Shown here piece after piece: positions 16,712-24,864 of a stretch of 64,000 bases of DNA. The notes beneath the pieces are model-generated. The model did no database searches and was not told where the DNA came from. It saw nothing but the letters and a program-made list of their open reading frames with translations. Source of the stretch: Actinoallomurus liliacearum (GTDB lineage: Bacteria; Actinomycetota; Actinomycetes; Streptosporangiales; Streptosporangiaceae); contig NZ_BAABHJ010000039.1 in NCBI RefSeq assembly GCF_039542035.1, forward strand, positions 124,001 to 188,000. Direction: 5' to 3'. The translations under genes and the position numbers were made by a program. Every line of letters begins with the position of its first letter. Position 1 is the first letter of the stretch.

Positions 16712-17599
16712 GTGAAAGAACGGCGTGTTCGCCACGCTCTGCTCCTCACGGCGATGGCCCTCGCCGGGTGCCTGACGGCGGCGTGCGGCAAGGGTGGGTC
16801 CGCTCCTGCCGCCGGTCCGCGCCCGACGGCCCCTTCGGTGCCGCGGATCGGGCACGTGGTGGTGGTCGTGCTGGAGAACAAGTCCGACCGTCAGATCATC
16901 GGTGCCCGTGACGCGCCGTACCTGACGTCGCTGGCGCGGGGCGGTGCGCGGTTCACGAACTCCTACGCGATCCGGCACCCGAGCCAGCCGAACTACCTGG
17001 CGCTGTTCTCCGGGTCGACGCAAGGGCTCACCGACGACTCCTGCCCACACTCCTACACCGCCCCGAACCTCGCCTCGGAACTCTCCGCTGCAGGGCTGAC
17101 CTTCGCCGGTTTCGCCGAGGAACTCCCGCCGTTCGACCGGGCCGCCTGTGTCACCGGGCGCTATGCCCGTAAGCACGTCCCCTGGGCGGACTTCCCCGAC
17201 CTGCCGGACGCGATGAGCCGGTCCTTCGCCGACTTCCCCTCCGACTACGCCGCGCTGCCCACGGTGTCGTTCGTGATTCCGGATATGTGCGACGACATGC
17301 ACAACTGCCCGGTGAAGACCGGGGACGCCTGGGTCCGGGACAACCTGGACGGCTATGTCCGGTGGGCGCGTACCCACGACAGCCTGCTGATCGTCACCTT
17401 CGACGAGAACGACAGCTCTCCCGGCAACAAGATCGCCACCATCTTCGCCGGAGCGTCCGTGAAGCCCGGCGCCTATCCCGAGAAGATCGACCATTACAGC
17501 GTGCTGCGGACCGTCGAGGACGCCTACGGCCTGTCCCACGCCGGGACGAGCGCCTCGCGCGCCCCCATCACCGACGTGTGGACGACCGGCCGAGGGTGA
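16712..17599 (+). CDS. Lipoprotein acid phosphatase/phosphoesterase (SapM-like)
   Basis: A 295-residue exported protein. The N-terminus is basic, then hydrophobic, ending in the lipobox LAGC (MALAGCLTAAC). The mature part matches the phosphoesterase family: GHVVVVVLENKSDRQIIG, FTNSYAIRHPSQPNYLALFSG and LLIVTFDENDSSPGNKIATI. This resembles mycobacterial SapM and related acid phosphatases, which hydrolyse phosphomonoesters outside the cell. The GTG at 16712 follows GGAGG. Cargo context (teichoic-type transferase, PAP2, DedA) suggests a phosphate-containing envelope polymer or lipid as substrate, but this is inference. Confidence 0.8.
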   Translation: MKERRVRHALLLTAMALAGCLTAACGKGGSAPAAGPRPTAPSVPRIGHVVVVVLENKSDRQIIGARDAPYLTSLARGGARFTNSYAIRHPSQPNYLALFSGSTQGLTDDSCPHSYTAPNLASELSAAGLTFAGFAEELPPFDRAACVTGRYARKHVPWADFPDLPDAMSRSFADFPSDYAALPTVSFVIPDMCDDMHNCPVKTGDAWVRDNLDGYVRWARTHDSLLIVTFDENDSSPGNKIATIFAGASVKPGAYPEKIDHYSVLRTVEDAYGLSHAGTSASRAPITDVWTTGRG

Positions 17600-17701
17600 A
17601 CCCGCCAGAAGAGGTCTCCCGGTGAGGGTTCCCGGGTAGCGCGCCCCACGCGTGCGCTCCCGGATGAGGGCGGACGCCGGGTGGTGAACAGGCGATCCTG
17701 A

Positions 17702-17842
17702 TCAGCGCGCCGTATCTTTGCGGGTCACAGTCAGATAGCCGACGATGATGACGGCTAGGACCAGACTGACCGCGACCCGCGCCCAGAGCGAGAACGCCGT
17801 CTTGTTGCCGTAGCATTTCGTCAGGCCCCTGGCCTCGATCAT
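17702..17842 (-). pseudogene. ABC transporter remnant: ATPase N-terminus joined to a permease C-terminus
   Basis: A 46-codon frame starting at an ATG with AAGGA upstream reads MIEARGLTKCYGNKTA, the standard start of an ABC ATPase up to just before the Walker A. It then switches to FSLWARVAVSLVLAVIIVGY and a short basic tail, like the last membrane helix of an ABC-2 type permease. The simplest explanation is a deletion that removed the rest of an ATPase-permease pair and fused the ends in frame. Confidence 0.62.
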
Positions 17843-18043
17843 TATCGTTTCCTTGGGAGATTCGGCGGCGTACTCGAGGAGAACGGTACGGCGTCGCCTC
17901 GGCCGCATTCGCGTCGCCCGTCCGGAGGATTCCGGCAGGTCACGAAGGTCCAACGGCCGATGTCCGGCTACATCGCGGGATGGACGGGCCGCGCCGGGAG
18001 CGGCGCTCGGAGCCCTTCGGCGGCACGCCCCGGGCATGCCCGC

Positions 18044-18664
18044 TCAGATGGAGCGACCGGTGGCCTGGCCGGTACGGCGTCGCCGGCGGACGAAGACGAT
18101 GACGCCGACGACGACGGCCGCTCCGACGATGGCGGCGATGGCGTAGCTGGGGCCGTGGAAGGCGTCGGCGACGCGCTGCCAGTTGCGTCCGACGGCGTAG
18201 CCGGCGATGCCGAGTGCCGCCGTCCACGGGACGCAGCCGGCCAGCGTGTAGACGCCGAACCGGCCCGGCGGCATGACGGCGAAGCCGGCCGGCAGGGAGA
18301 TGAAGGTGCGCACGACGGGTAGCAGCCGGCCGAAGAAGACCGCCTTGGCGCCGTATCGGTCGAACCAGCGGGCGGCGCGGTCGATGTCCTCCTCTTTCAG
18401 CCAGACGTACCGGCCCCAGCGGCGCAGCGCGGCCTGGCCGCCGTACCGCCCGACGGCCCAGGCGACGTAACTTCCCGCGATGTTCCCCGCCGTGCCGCTC
18501 ACGATCATCAGGGAGAGGTCCGGGCTGCTCCCCGGGACGGCGCCGGCCGCCAGCGCGCCGGCGAACAGCATGATCAGCTCGGACGGCACGGGGATGCAGG
18601 CGGATTCGGCGGCCATCAGGAGGAAGACGGCGACGTACCCGAAATCAGCGATGAAGTGCTGCAT
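18044..18664 (-). CDS. DedA-family membrane protein
   Basis: A 206-residue protein with the DedA core: ESACIPVPSELIMLFAGALAA, GNIAGSYVAWAVGRYGG, FFGRLLPVVRTFISLPAG and a C-terminal helix ending RRRRRT. DedA proteins include flippases that return undecaprenyl phosphate or other phospholipids across the membrane, so it pairs logically with the PAP2 phosphatase of the same cargo. The ATG at 18664 follows GAGG. It is divergent from the glycosyltransferase operon and shares a class A operator with it. Confidence 0.87.
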   Translation of the reverse strand: MQHFIADFGYVAVFLLMAAESACIPVPSELIMLFAGALAAGAVPGSSPDLSLMIVSGTAGNIAGSYVAWAVGRYGGQAALRRWGRYVWLKEEDIDRAARWFDRYGAKAVFFGRLLPVVRTFISLPAGFAVMPPGRFGVYTLAGCVPWTAALGIAGYAVGRNWQRVADAFHGPSYAIAAIVGAAVVVGVIVFVRRRRRTGQATGRSI

Positions 18665-18716
18665 TGTCCTCGTTTCCCCGGGGTGGTCCTCTGAATCGGT
18701 GCCTTTACGGTGCAAT

Positions 18717-18746
18717 TACTATCAAAATCGTACTATTGCGATAGTA
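18717..18746. promoter_or_regulatory. Class A operator shared by dedA and the glycosyltransferase operon
   Basis: TACTATT-GC-GATAGTA at 18731-18746 is a 16-bp dyad. A second left half-site, TACTATC, lies at 18717-18723. The position between divergent genes allows control of both. Confidence 0.75.
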
Positions 18747-18778
18747 GTTGATCGCGAGGACGAAGGTGGTGGAACCGC

Positions 18779-21622
18779 TTGCTTCCGGAACCTGATGTGA
18801 GCGTCGTCGTGATCGTCTACAACGACGCGGCCCGAATCGCCCGCGCCGTCCGCTCGGTGCTGGACCAGTCGCTGCCCGGCGTCGAGATCGTCATCGTCGA
18901 CGACGCGAGCACGGACGCGACACCGGAGGTGACCGCCCGGCTGGCCGCCGCCCATCCGGAGCGGATTCGGACCCGCACGCTCGAGGAGAACTCCGGCGGG
19001 TGCGGGCGGCCGCGCAATGTCGGGATCGAGACCGCGCGCGGGCGGTACGTGATGTTCCTCGACAGCGACGACACCCTCGACCCGCACGCCTGCCGGAACC
19101 TCGTGACGACCGCGGACGAGACCGGCGCCGACCTGGTCTCCGGCCGCTGCGTCCGCGTCTTCCCCGACCGGGAGCAGAACTGGTACCCGTGGCTCTACCG
19201 TGAGCGCCGGGTGTACGAGAGCGTCCTGGACGACCCCGACCTGCTGTACGACACCCTGTCGACCAACAAGTGCTACCGGCGTGACTTCCTCGATCGCCAG
19301 GGCCTGTGGTTCGTCGACCGGCTGCACTACGAGGACCTGTTGTTCAGCGCGCAGGCGTACGTTACCGCGCGGCGGATCGTGACCATCCCGCACCGGGTCT
19401 ACAACTGGTACGTGGTCCCGCGGGACGACACCTTGTCGATCACCAACCGCCGGGCGGAGCTGCGCAACTTCGCCGACCGCCTGGAGATCCACCGGCGGAT
19501 CGACGCGGTGTTCCACGCCCACGAGGCCGATCGGCTCGCGCGATTCAAGAACGTGAAGTTCGTCAACCACGACCTGCTGCTCTACCTGCGGGAGCTGCGC
19601 AGCCGGGATCCGGAGTACCGCCGGGCGTTCCTCGACCTGGCCCGGTCCTACCTCACCGAACTGGACCCGGTGGTGTTCGCGGAGTGCAACCCGCTGCCCG
19701 CCATCGGCGCGTACCTGGTCCGGCACGGCGACATCGAGGGCGCCGTGGCGGCGGCCGACTACGCCGCGAAGAGGGGCCGGAAACCGGTCCTGTCCATCGA
19801 ACCGGTCGAACGCGACGGGCGGATCTACTGGTCCGGCGGCCGGCTCCAGACCGCACTGGGCCGCCGGATCCTGGACGTCACCGACCTGGGGCTCCACTCG
19901 GCGCCACTGGACGCCTTCGACCTGGGCGGCCAGGTCACCGCGATGAGCCGAGCCGGGGGAGAGCTCCGCGTCACCGGTACGGTCGTCAACCCGCTGGGCC
20001 ACATCGGCGCCGACCTGGAACCGTCCGGAACGCTGGAGATCCGCGACCGCCGCCGGAAGAATCGCGCCTTCCGGGTCCCGGTGACCGTACGGCACGAGGC
20101 GGACGGCATCCGCTGGGAGGCCGCGTTCGCGCCGGCCCGCAGGATCCGCCCGCTCGGGCTGGTCGACCAGACCTGGGGTCTCTGGCTACGTCTCAAGGCC
20201 GGCGACGACACCGTCACCGTACGGCTCGCCTCGGACGGAACGGCGCACGACGGCGTACGGGTGCCCGTACGGCCACGGCTGACCCGCGTGGCAGGCGACC
20301 ACCTCGAGGCCTACGTCGCCGAGTCCGGCGAGCTCGCGCTGCGCATCGTGGGCGAGAGGTGGCCCGCACGAACGACACTGCCCGCCCTGCGCCACGTCGC
20401 CCGGACCGCTCTGGGCCGGCGTTGGTGGCAGTGGTTCGGCCGCGTCGAGCGGGCGGTGATCCGCCGGCTCACGAGCCGGGACACGAAGATCGCCGTGTTC
20501 AACCGGCTCCTCGTCCGGCTGCCGGTCAAGAAGAACACGATCGTCTTCGAGAGCCACCTCGGCGCCCAGTACTCCGACAACCCCAAGTACATCCACCGCG
20601 CGCTCCAAGAGCGCGGCGCGCCGTACCAGGCCATCTGGTCGTACAGCGGCAGCCGCCGGGGCTTTCCCGCCGACACCACGCTGGTCAAGCGCGGCTCGTG
20701 GGCGTACTACCGAGCCCTGGCCCGCGCCCAGTACTGGATCGACAACCAGGGCTTCCCCGCCGGACTGGTCAAACGCCCGGAGACGACCTACATCCAGACC
20801 TGGCACGGTTCGGCGTTCAAGCGGATGGGCTTCGACGAGCCCACGGTCAAACAGGGCACCCGGTTCGAACATGACCGGCTGGCCGCGATGATCGGCCGGT
20901 TCGACCACTTCGCCGTCCGCTCCGAGCACGACGTCCGCACCCTCGTCAAGGGCCTGGGAGTGACGGCCAAACCCCTGCGGGCCGGGTACCCGCGCAACGA
21001 CGCGCTGGTCACCGGCGGCGATCCCGAGGAGCAGGCGGCGCTGCGGCGGCGGCTCGGCCTGGAAGACGACGAGCGCACCGTCGTGCTGTACGCGCCGACG
21101 TTCCGGACCGACGAGAACGGCAGGCCCGCCGCGCGTTTCGAGATCCCGTTCGACCTCGACCGCTTCGCCCGCGAGTTCGGCGAGTCCCACGTCCTGCTCA
21201 TCCGCGCCCACTACCTCAGCCGCGCGGTGGTGCCACCGGGCCTGCGCGGCACCGTGATCGACGTCGGCGCGGAACACGACGTGACCACGCTGATGCTGCT
21301 GGCCGACGCGCTGATCACGGACTACTCCTCGGTCATGTTCGACTACGCGCTGCTGGAGCGGCCGATGATCTTCTACACGCCCGACGCCGAGGACTACGTC
21401 AGCCGGCAGCGCGGAGCGTACTTCGACCTCGCCGAGCACGCGCCGGGCCCGGTCGCCGGCGACGAGGACGGACTGTTCACCGCCCTCGGCGATCTGGACG
21501 GCGCTCGCCGCGACCACGCCGACCGGCGGCGGCGCTTCGTCGAACGCTTCGGCGAGTACGACACCGGAACCGCAGCCAAGGCGATCGTCGAGCGCTTCTT
21601 CACCGGAGGTGACCGTGGCTGA
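18779..21622 (+). CDS. Fusion of GT2 glycosyltransferase and CDP-glycerol glycerophosphotransferase
   Basis: A 947-residue cytoplasmic-face enzyme. Residues 1-240 form a GT-A fold (SVVVIVYNDAARIARAVRSV, then the metal-binding MFLDSDDTLDP). A middle beta-rich linker follows. From about 586 a teichoic-acid-type transferase appears (TIVFESHLGAQYSDNPKYIH, YWIDNQGFP, YIQTWHGSAFKRMG, ITDYSSVMFDYALLERPMIF). Such proteins build polyol-phosphate wall polymers. The start is TTG at 18779 after GGTGGTGGAA; a GTG at 18797 is possible. Its stop overlaps the next gene, and the class A operator lies upstream. Confidence 0.85.
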   Translation: MLPEPDVSVVVIVYNDAARIARAVRSVLDQSLPGVEIVIVDDASTDATPEVTARLAAAHPERIRTRTLEENSGGCGRPRNVGIETARGRYVMFLDSDDTLDPHACRNLVTTADETGADLVSGRCVRVFPDREQNWYPWLYRERRVYESVLDDPDLLYDTLSTNKCYRRDFLDRQGLWFVDRLHYEDLLFSAQAYVTARRIVTIPHRVYNWYVVPRDDTLSITNRRAELRNFADRLEIHRRIDAVFHAHEADRLARFKNVKFVNHDLLLYLRELRSRDPEYRRAFLDLARSYLTELDPVVFAECNPLPAIGAYLVRHGDIEGAVAAADYAAKRGRKPVLSIEPVERDGRIYWSGGRLQTALGRRILDVTDLGLHSAPLDAFDLGGQVTAMSRAGGELRVTGTVVNPLGHIGADLEPSGTLEIRDRRRKNRAFRVPVTVRHEADGIRWEAAFAPARRIRPLGLVDQTWGLWLRLKAGDDTVTVRLASDGTAHDGVRVPVRPRLTRVAGDHLEAYVAESGELALRIVGERWPARTTLPALRHVARTALGRRWWQWFGRVERAVIRRLTSRDTKIAVFNRLLVRLPVKKNTIVFESHLGAQYSDNPKYIHRALQERGAPYQAIWSYSGSRRGFPADTTLVKRGSWAYYRALARAQYWIDNQGFPAGLVKRPETTYIQTWHGSAFKRMGFDEPTVKQGTRFEHDRLAAMIGRFDHFAVRSEHDVRTLVKGLGVTAKPLRAGYPRNDALVTGGDPEEQAALRRRLGLEDDERTVVLYAPTFRTDENGRPAARFEIPFDLDRFAREFGESHVLLIRAHYLSRAVVPPGLRGTVIDVGAEHDVTTLMLLADALITDYSSVMFDYALLERPMIFYTPDAEDYVSRQRGAYFDLAEHAPGPVAGDEDGLFTALGDLDGARRDHADRRRRFVERFGEYDTGTAAKAIVERFFTGGDRG

Positions 21623-22757
21623 GGCCCGCGACGTCTTCATCGTCTGCAACAACGTGGAAGAACTCGGCGGCCTGCAGCGCTGGGCGCACGACATCGGCCG
21701 GATGCTCGCCGATCGAGGCCACCGTGTGCACCTGGTCGGCATCACGCACGCCGACCGCCCCCACGACTACGGCCGCGATCTGCCGTACACCGTCACCGTG
21801 CTGCACGACCGCGACCTGCCGCCGGCGGACGGACCGGTCGGCACGCTCCTGCGGGAACTGCGCCATCGCCTGAGGGTCCGGCGCGGCGCCGCACGCCTCA
21901 GCACGCTGTTCCGCACCGCCCGCCCCGGCGGTGTGGTCATCGCGGCGCAGGTCTGGGCGATGGAATGGGTGGCACGCGCCGACACGGCGGGGATGCCGGT
22001 GATCGGCATGAGCCACGAGTCGTACGAGGCCACCCGCCGGTCCTCGCGCTACGAGCGGGTGAAGCGCCACTTCGCCGGCGCCGACCTGCTGCTCGCGCTG
22101 ACCGACGCCGACGCGGATGCGTGGGCCTTCGACGACATGTCCAACGCCGGATCGATGCCCAATTTCCTGCACGTCACCCCGCGCTCCGTCTCGCCGCGCA
22201 CCGAACCGGTCGTCGTCCGGCACGGACGCCTGGCCTTCGAGAAGGGCCAGGACATGCTGCTGGAAGCGTGGGCCGAGATCGCACCACGCCACCCGTCCTG
22301 GCGGCTGCGCCTGTACGGTTCCGGACCCGATGAGGACGTGCTGCGCCGCCAGGCGGCCGAACTCGGTGTCTCCGGCAGCGTGGAGTTCGCCGGGCCGACC
22401 TCCGACATCGAGGCGGCGCTGACCGGCGCGTCGATCTTCGCGCTGTCCTCGCGCGAAGAGGGCTTCCCCATGTCGATCATCGAGGCGATGGCGTACGGGC
22501 TGCCCACCGTCGCCTTCGACTGCGCGCCGGGCGTGGGCGAACTGCTCACCGACGGCCACGACGGCCTGATCGTCGCGCCGGGCAACACCGTGGAGTTCGC
22601 CGCCGCGCTCGACCGGCTGATCCAGGACGCGGGCCTGCGTGACTCCCTCGCCGAGGCTGCCCGCGAGTCCGTCCGGCGGTACGAGCCGGACGCCGTCCTC
22701 GACCGCTGGGAACGGCAGTTCGCCCTCGTCACCGGCGAGCGGGCGCACCGCGCGTGA
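21615..22757 (+). CDS. GT4-family glycosyltransferase
   Basis: A 380-residue GT-B enzyme. The C-terminal half has the nucleotide-sugar binding pattern with the E-x7-E pair in SSREEGFPMSIIEAMAYGLP and the GKGQD-type segment LAFEKGQDMLLEAWAEI. The N-terminal half begins VFIVCNNVEELGGLQRWAHD. The GTG at 21615 follows GGAGG with 5-bp spacing, inside the previous gene's end (8-bp overlap). It probably adds a hexose to the same polymer or lipid as its neighbours. Confidence 0.85.
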   Translation: MAEARDVFIVCNNVEELGGLQRWAHDIGRMLADRGHRVHLVGITHADRPHDYGRDLPYTVTVLHDRDLPPADGPVGTLLRELRHRLRVRRGAARLSTLFRTARPGGVVIAAQVWAMEWVARADTAGMPVIGMSHESYEATRRSSRYERVKRHFAGADLLLALTDADADAWAFDDMSNAGSMPNFLHVTPRSVSPRTEPVVVRHGRLAFEKGQDMLLEAWAEIAPRHPSWRLRLYGSGPDEDVLRRQAAELGVSGSVEFAGPTSDIEAALTGASIFALSSREEGFPMSIIEAMAYGLPTVAFDCAPGVGELLTDGHDGLIVAPGNTVEFAAALDRLIQDAGLRDSLAEAARESVRRYEPDAVLDRWERQFALVTGERAHRA

Positions 22758-24082
22758 TGACCCGGAGCGGCACCGTCCTGCTGGTCACCGGCCTGCTCGC
22801 GTTCGGTGTCGCGGTCGCCGGCTACGCGATGACCGTGCTGGCCCATCCCCATGACCTGTGGGCGATGTCCGACCTGAAGGTCTACCGCTGGGGCGGCCTG
22901 CTCGCCCGGCACTCCGACCACCTGTACGACGAGACGATCGGCGGCTTCGCGTTCACCTATGCGCCGATCGCCGCCGTGATCTTCGCGGGGCTGTCGGTGC
23001 TCCCGATGGCCGCGCTGCGCTGGATCATGACGCTGGCGAGCCTGTCCGCACTGGTGACGGCCGTCTGGATCACGTGGCGGGAGCTCGGCCACCGTCGCAG
23101 CCCCGCGTTGCTCGGAGCGACGCTCCTGGTGACCGCGGCGGCGCTGTGGACCGAGCCGGTGCAGAAGACACTGTGGTTCGGCCAGATCAACCTGATCCTG
23201 ATGGTGCTGATCATCGCCGACCTCCGGCAGGGCGACGGTCGCCGCTGGAAGGGCGCCGGGATCGGCATCGCCACGGGCATCAAGTTCACGCCCGGCATCT
23301 TCATCGCCTACCTGCTCCTCACCCGGCGATTCCGCGCGGCGGGGGTCGCGATCGCCGTGTTCCTGCTGACGGTCGCCGTGGGCTTCGTGGCCCTCCCGCA
23401 CGAGTCCGGGCGGTTCTGGGGGGATCGGCTGTTCATGGCGCCGAGCCGGGTGGGCCCGGTGGACTGGGTGGGGAACCAGTCGCTGTACGGCATGTTCGTC
23501 CGGTTCCTCGGCGGCGAGAACGCCGCCCGGCCGTACTGGCTGGGCGGCGCAACGGTGGTCGGAGCCGCCGGGCTGTGGCTCGCGGCTCGGCAGAGCCGCG
23601 GCGGCCGTGAGCCGGCCGGCGTCGTGACCTGCGCGATGACCGGTCTGCTGATCTCGCCGATCTCCTGGTCGCACCACTGGGTGTGGATCGCGCCTGCGCT
23701 CGTGCTCGCCGCCGACCGGATGAACGGACCGCCCCGGCGCACGTGGGCCTGGATCGCCGGGGGTGCGGCGCTCGAGGTGCTCTTCGGGGCATGGATCTTC
23801 GCGGTTCCCGGCCTGTCGGCACTGCCGCAGGGCCTGATCCGCACCGTTCCGTTCGGGAGGCACCGGGAACACCACTGGCACGGCTTCGAGCTCGCGCGCG
23901 GAAACCTCTACGTCCTGATCGCCCTGGCGGCGATCACGGTGCTTGTGATCCTCGCGATGCGTCACTCGCACGCCGCGTCGCCGGGTCGTCGGCGCCGCCT
24001 CGGCCGGGCCGGTCGATCAGCAGCGGCGCGAGCTGAAGGTGCCAGACGAACACCAGGCCGGCGCTGCCGAACAGGAGATTGA
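22757..24082 (+). CDS. GT87-like (DUF2029) membrane mannosyltransferase
   Basis: A 441-residue protein with about ten hydrophobic segments and the GT87 N-terminal region SDLKVYRWGGLLARHSDHLY followed by FTYAPIAAVIFAGLSVLP. GT87 enzymes transfer mannose from polyprenyl-phosphate-mannose on the outer face. It overlaps the preceding gene by one base (TGATG). The last 35 residues are Arg/Gly-rich (SPGRRRRLGRAGRSAAARAE) and look like translation of unrelated DNA, so the natural C-terminus may have been lost. Confidence 0.78.
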   Translation: MTRSGTVLLVTGLLAFGVAVAGYAMTVLAHPHDLWAMSDLKVYRWGGLLARHSDHLYDETIGGFAFTYAPIAAVIFAGLSVLPMAALRWIMTLASLSALVTAVWITWRELGHRRSPALLGATLLVTAAALWTEPVQKTLWFGQINLILMVLIIADLRQGDGRRWKGAGIGIATGIKFTPGIFIAYLLLTRRFRAAGVAIAVFLLTVAVGFVALPHESGRFWGDRLFMAPSRVGPVDWVGNQSLYGMFVRFLGGENAARPYWLGGATVVGAAGLWLAARQSRGGREPAGVVTCAMTGLLISPISWSHHWVWIAPALVLAADRMNGPPRRTWAWIAGGAALEVLFGAWIFAVPGLSALPQGLIRTVPFGRHREHHWHGFELARGNLYVLIALAAITVLVILAMRHSHAASPGRRRRLGRAGRSAAARAEGARRTPGRRCRTGD

Positions 24083-24114
24083 CCAGCATCGCTTCCCACT
24101 CGTCTCCGAAGATT

Positions 24115-24134
24115 TCTACTATCACGATAGTAGA
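24115..24134. promoter_or_regulatory. Class A operator (best copy) upstream of the response regulator
   Basis: TCTACTATCACGATAGTAGA: 9-bp perfect arms around a 2-bp centre, with the 16-bp core at 24117-24132. It ends 28 bp before the GTG at 24163 and shows that BlaI-type control sits above the two-component system. Confidence 0.8.
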
Positions 24135-24162
24135 CGGCCCGAGGATTTTCTAGAATGAGCGG

Positions 24163-24861
24163 GTGGCGCGTCTGCTCATCGTCGAGGACGACGAGACGAT
24201 CGGGAGTCACCTGGAGTCCCGGCTCCGCCTGCACGACCACGAGGTGGTCTGGCGGCGTTCGGGGCGCGGTGCGATCCGTGAGGCGACGCTGGCCTCCTTC
24301 GATCTCGTGCTGCTGGATCTGGGCCTGCCGGATCTGGACGGGATTGAGGTGTGCGGTCGGATCCGGGCCGTTCAGCCGGGGTGTGTGCTGGTCATCGTGA
24401 CCGCGCGTGACACGGAGATGGATGTCGTCGTGGGGTTGGAGGCCGGCGCCGACGACTATGTGAGCAAGCCGTTCGGGTTCGCGGAGCTGCTCGCCCGGAT
24501 CCGGGCGCACCTGCGGCGCGGTGCACCGCCGCCCGCGCGGCCGGCGCGCTTCGCGGTCGGCGATCTCGTGGTGGACACGGCGGCCCGCAGGTGCTTCGCC
24601 GCGGATCGCGAGGTGACGTTGCGGGCCAAGGAGTTCGACCTGCTGGCCAGGCTCGCGGGCCAGGCCGGGGTTGCGGTCAGCCGGGAGGAGCTGATGGCCG
24701 ACGTGTGGGACGAGAACTGGTTCGGATCGACCAAGACCCTCGACGTGCACGTGGCGGCGCTGCGCCGCAAGCTGGCGGAGGCGGCCGACGAGACCACCAT
24801 CATCCCGCACATCGTCACCCTGCGGGGCCATGGTTACCGGCTGGACGTCCCCTCCGGTTGA
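24163..24861 (+). CDS. OmpR-family response regulator
   Basis: A 232-residue protein. The receiver domain has the acidic pair Glu8/Asp9-Asp10, phospho-acceptor Asp52 (LLDLGLPD), Thr80 and Lys102 (YVSKPFG). A winged-helix effector follows (KEFDLLARLAGQAGVAVSREELM to TLDVHVAALRRKLAE, HIVTLRGHGYRL). The matching histidine kinase is at 29783, separated by the ABC operon on the opposite strand. Likely targets are the two copies of a 55-bp promoter module. It starts at GTG 24163 just after the class A operator and ends 3 bp from the convergent permease gene. Confidence 0.88.
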   Translation: MARLLIVEDDETIGSHLESRLRLHDHEVVWRRSGRGAIREATLASFDLVLLDLGLPDLDGIEVCGRIRAVQPGCVLVIVTARDTEMDVVVGLEAGADDYVSKPFGFAELLARIRAHLRRGAPPPARPARFAVGDLVVDTAARRCFAADREVTLRAKEFDLLARLAGQAGVAVSREELMADVWDENWFGSTKTLDVHVAALRRKLAEAADETTIIPHIVTLRGHGYRLDVPSG

Positions 24862-24864
24862 CCC

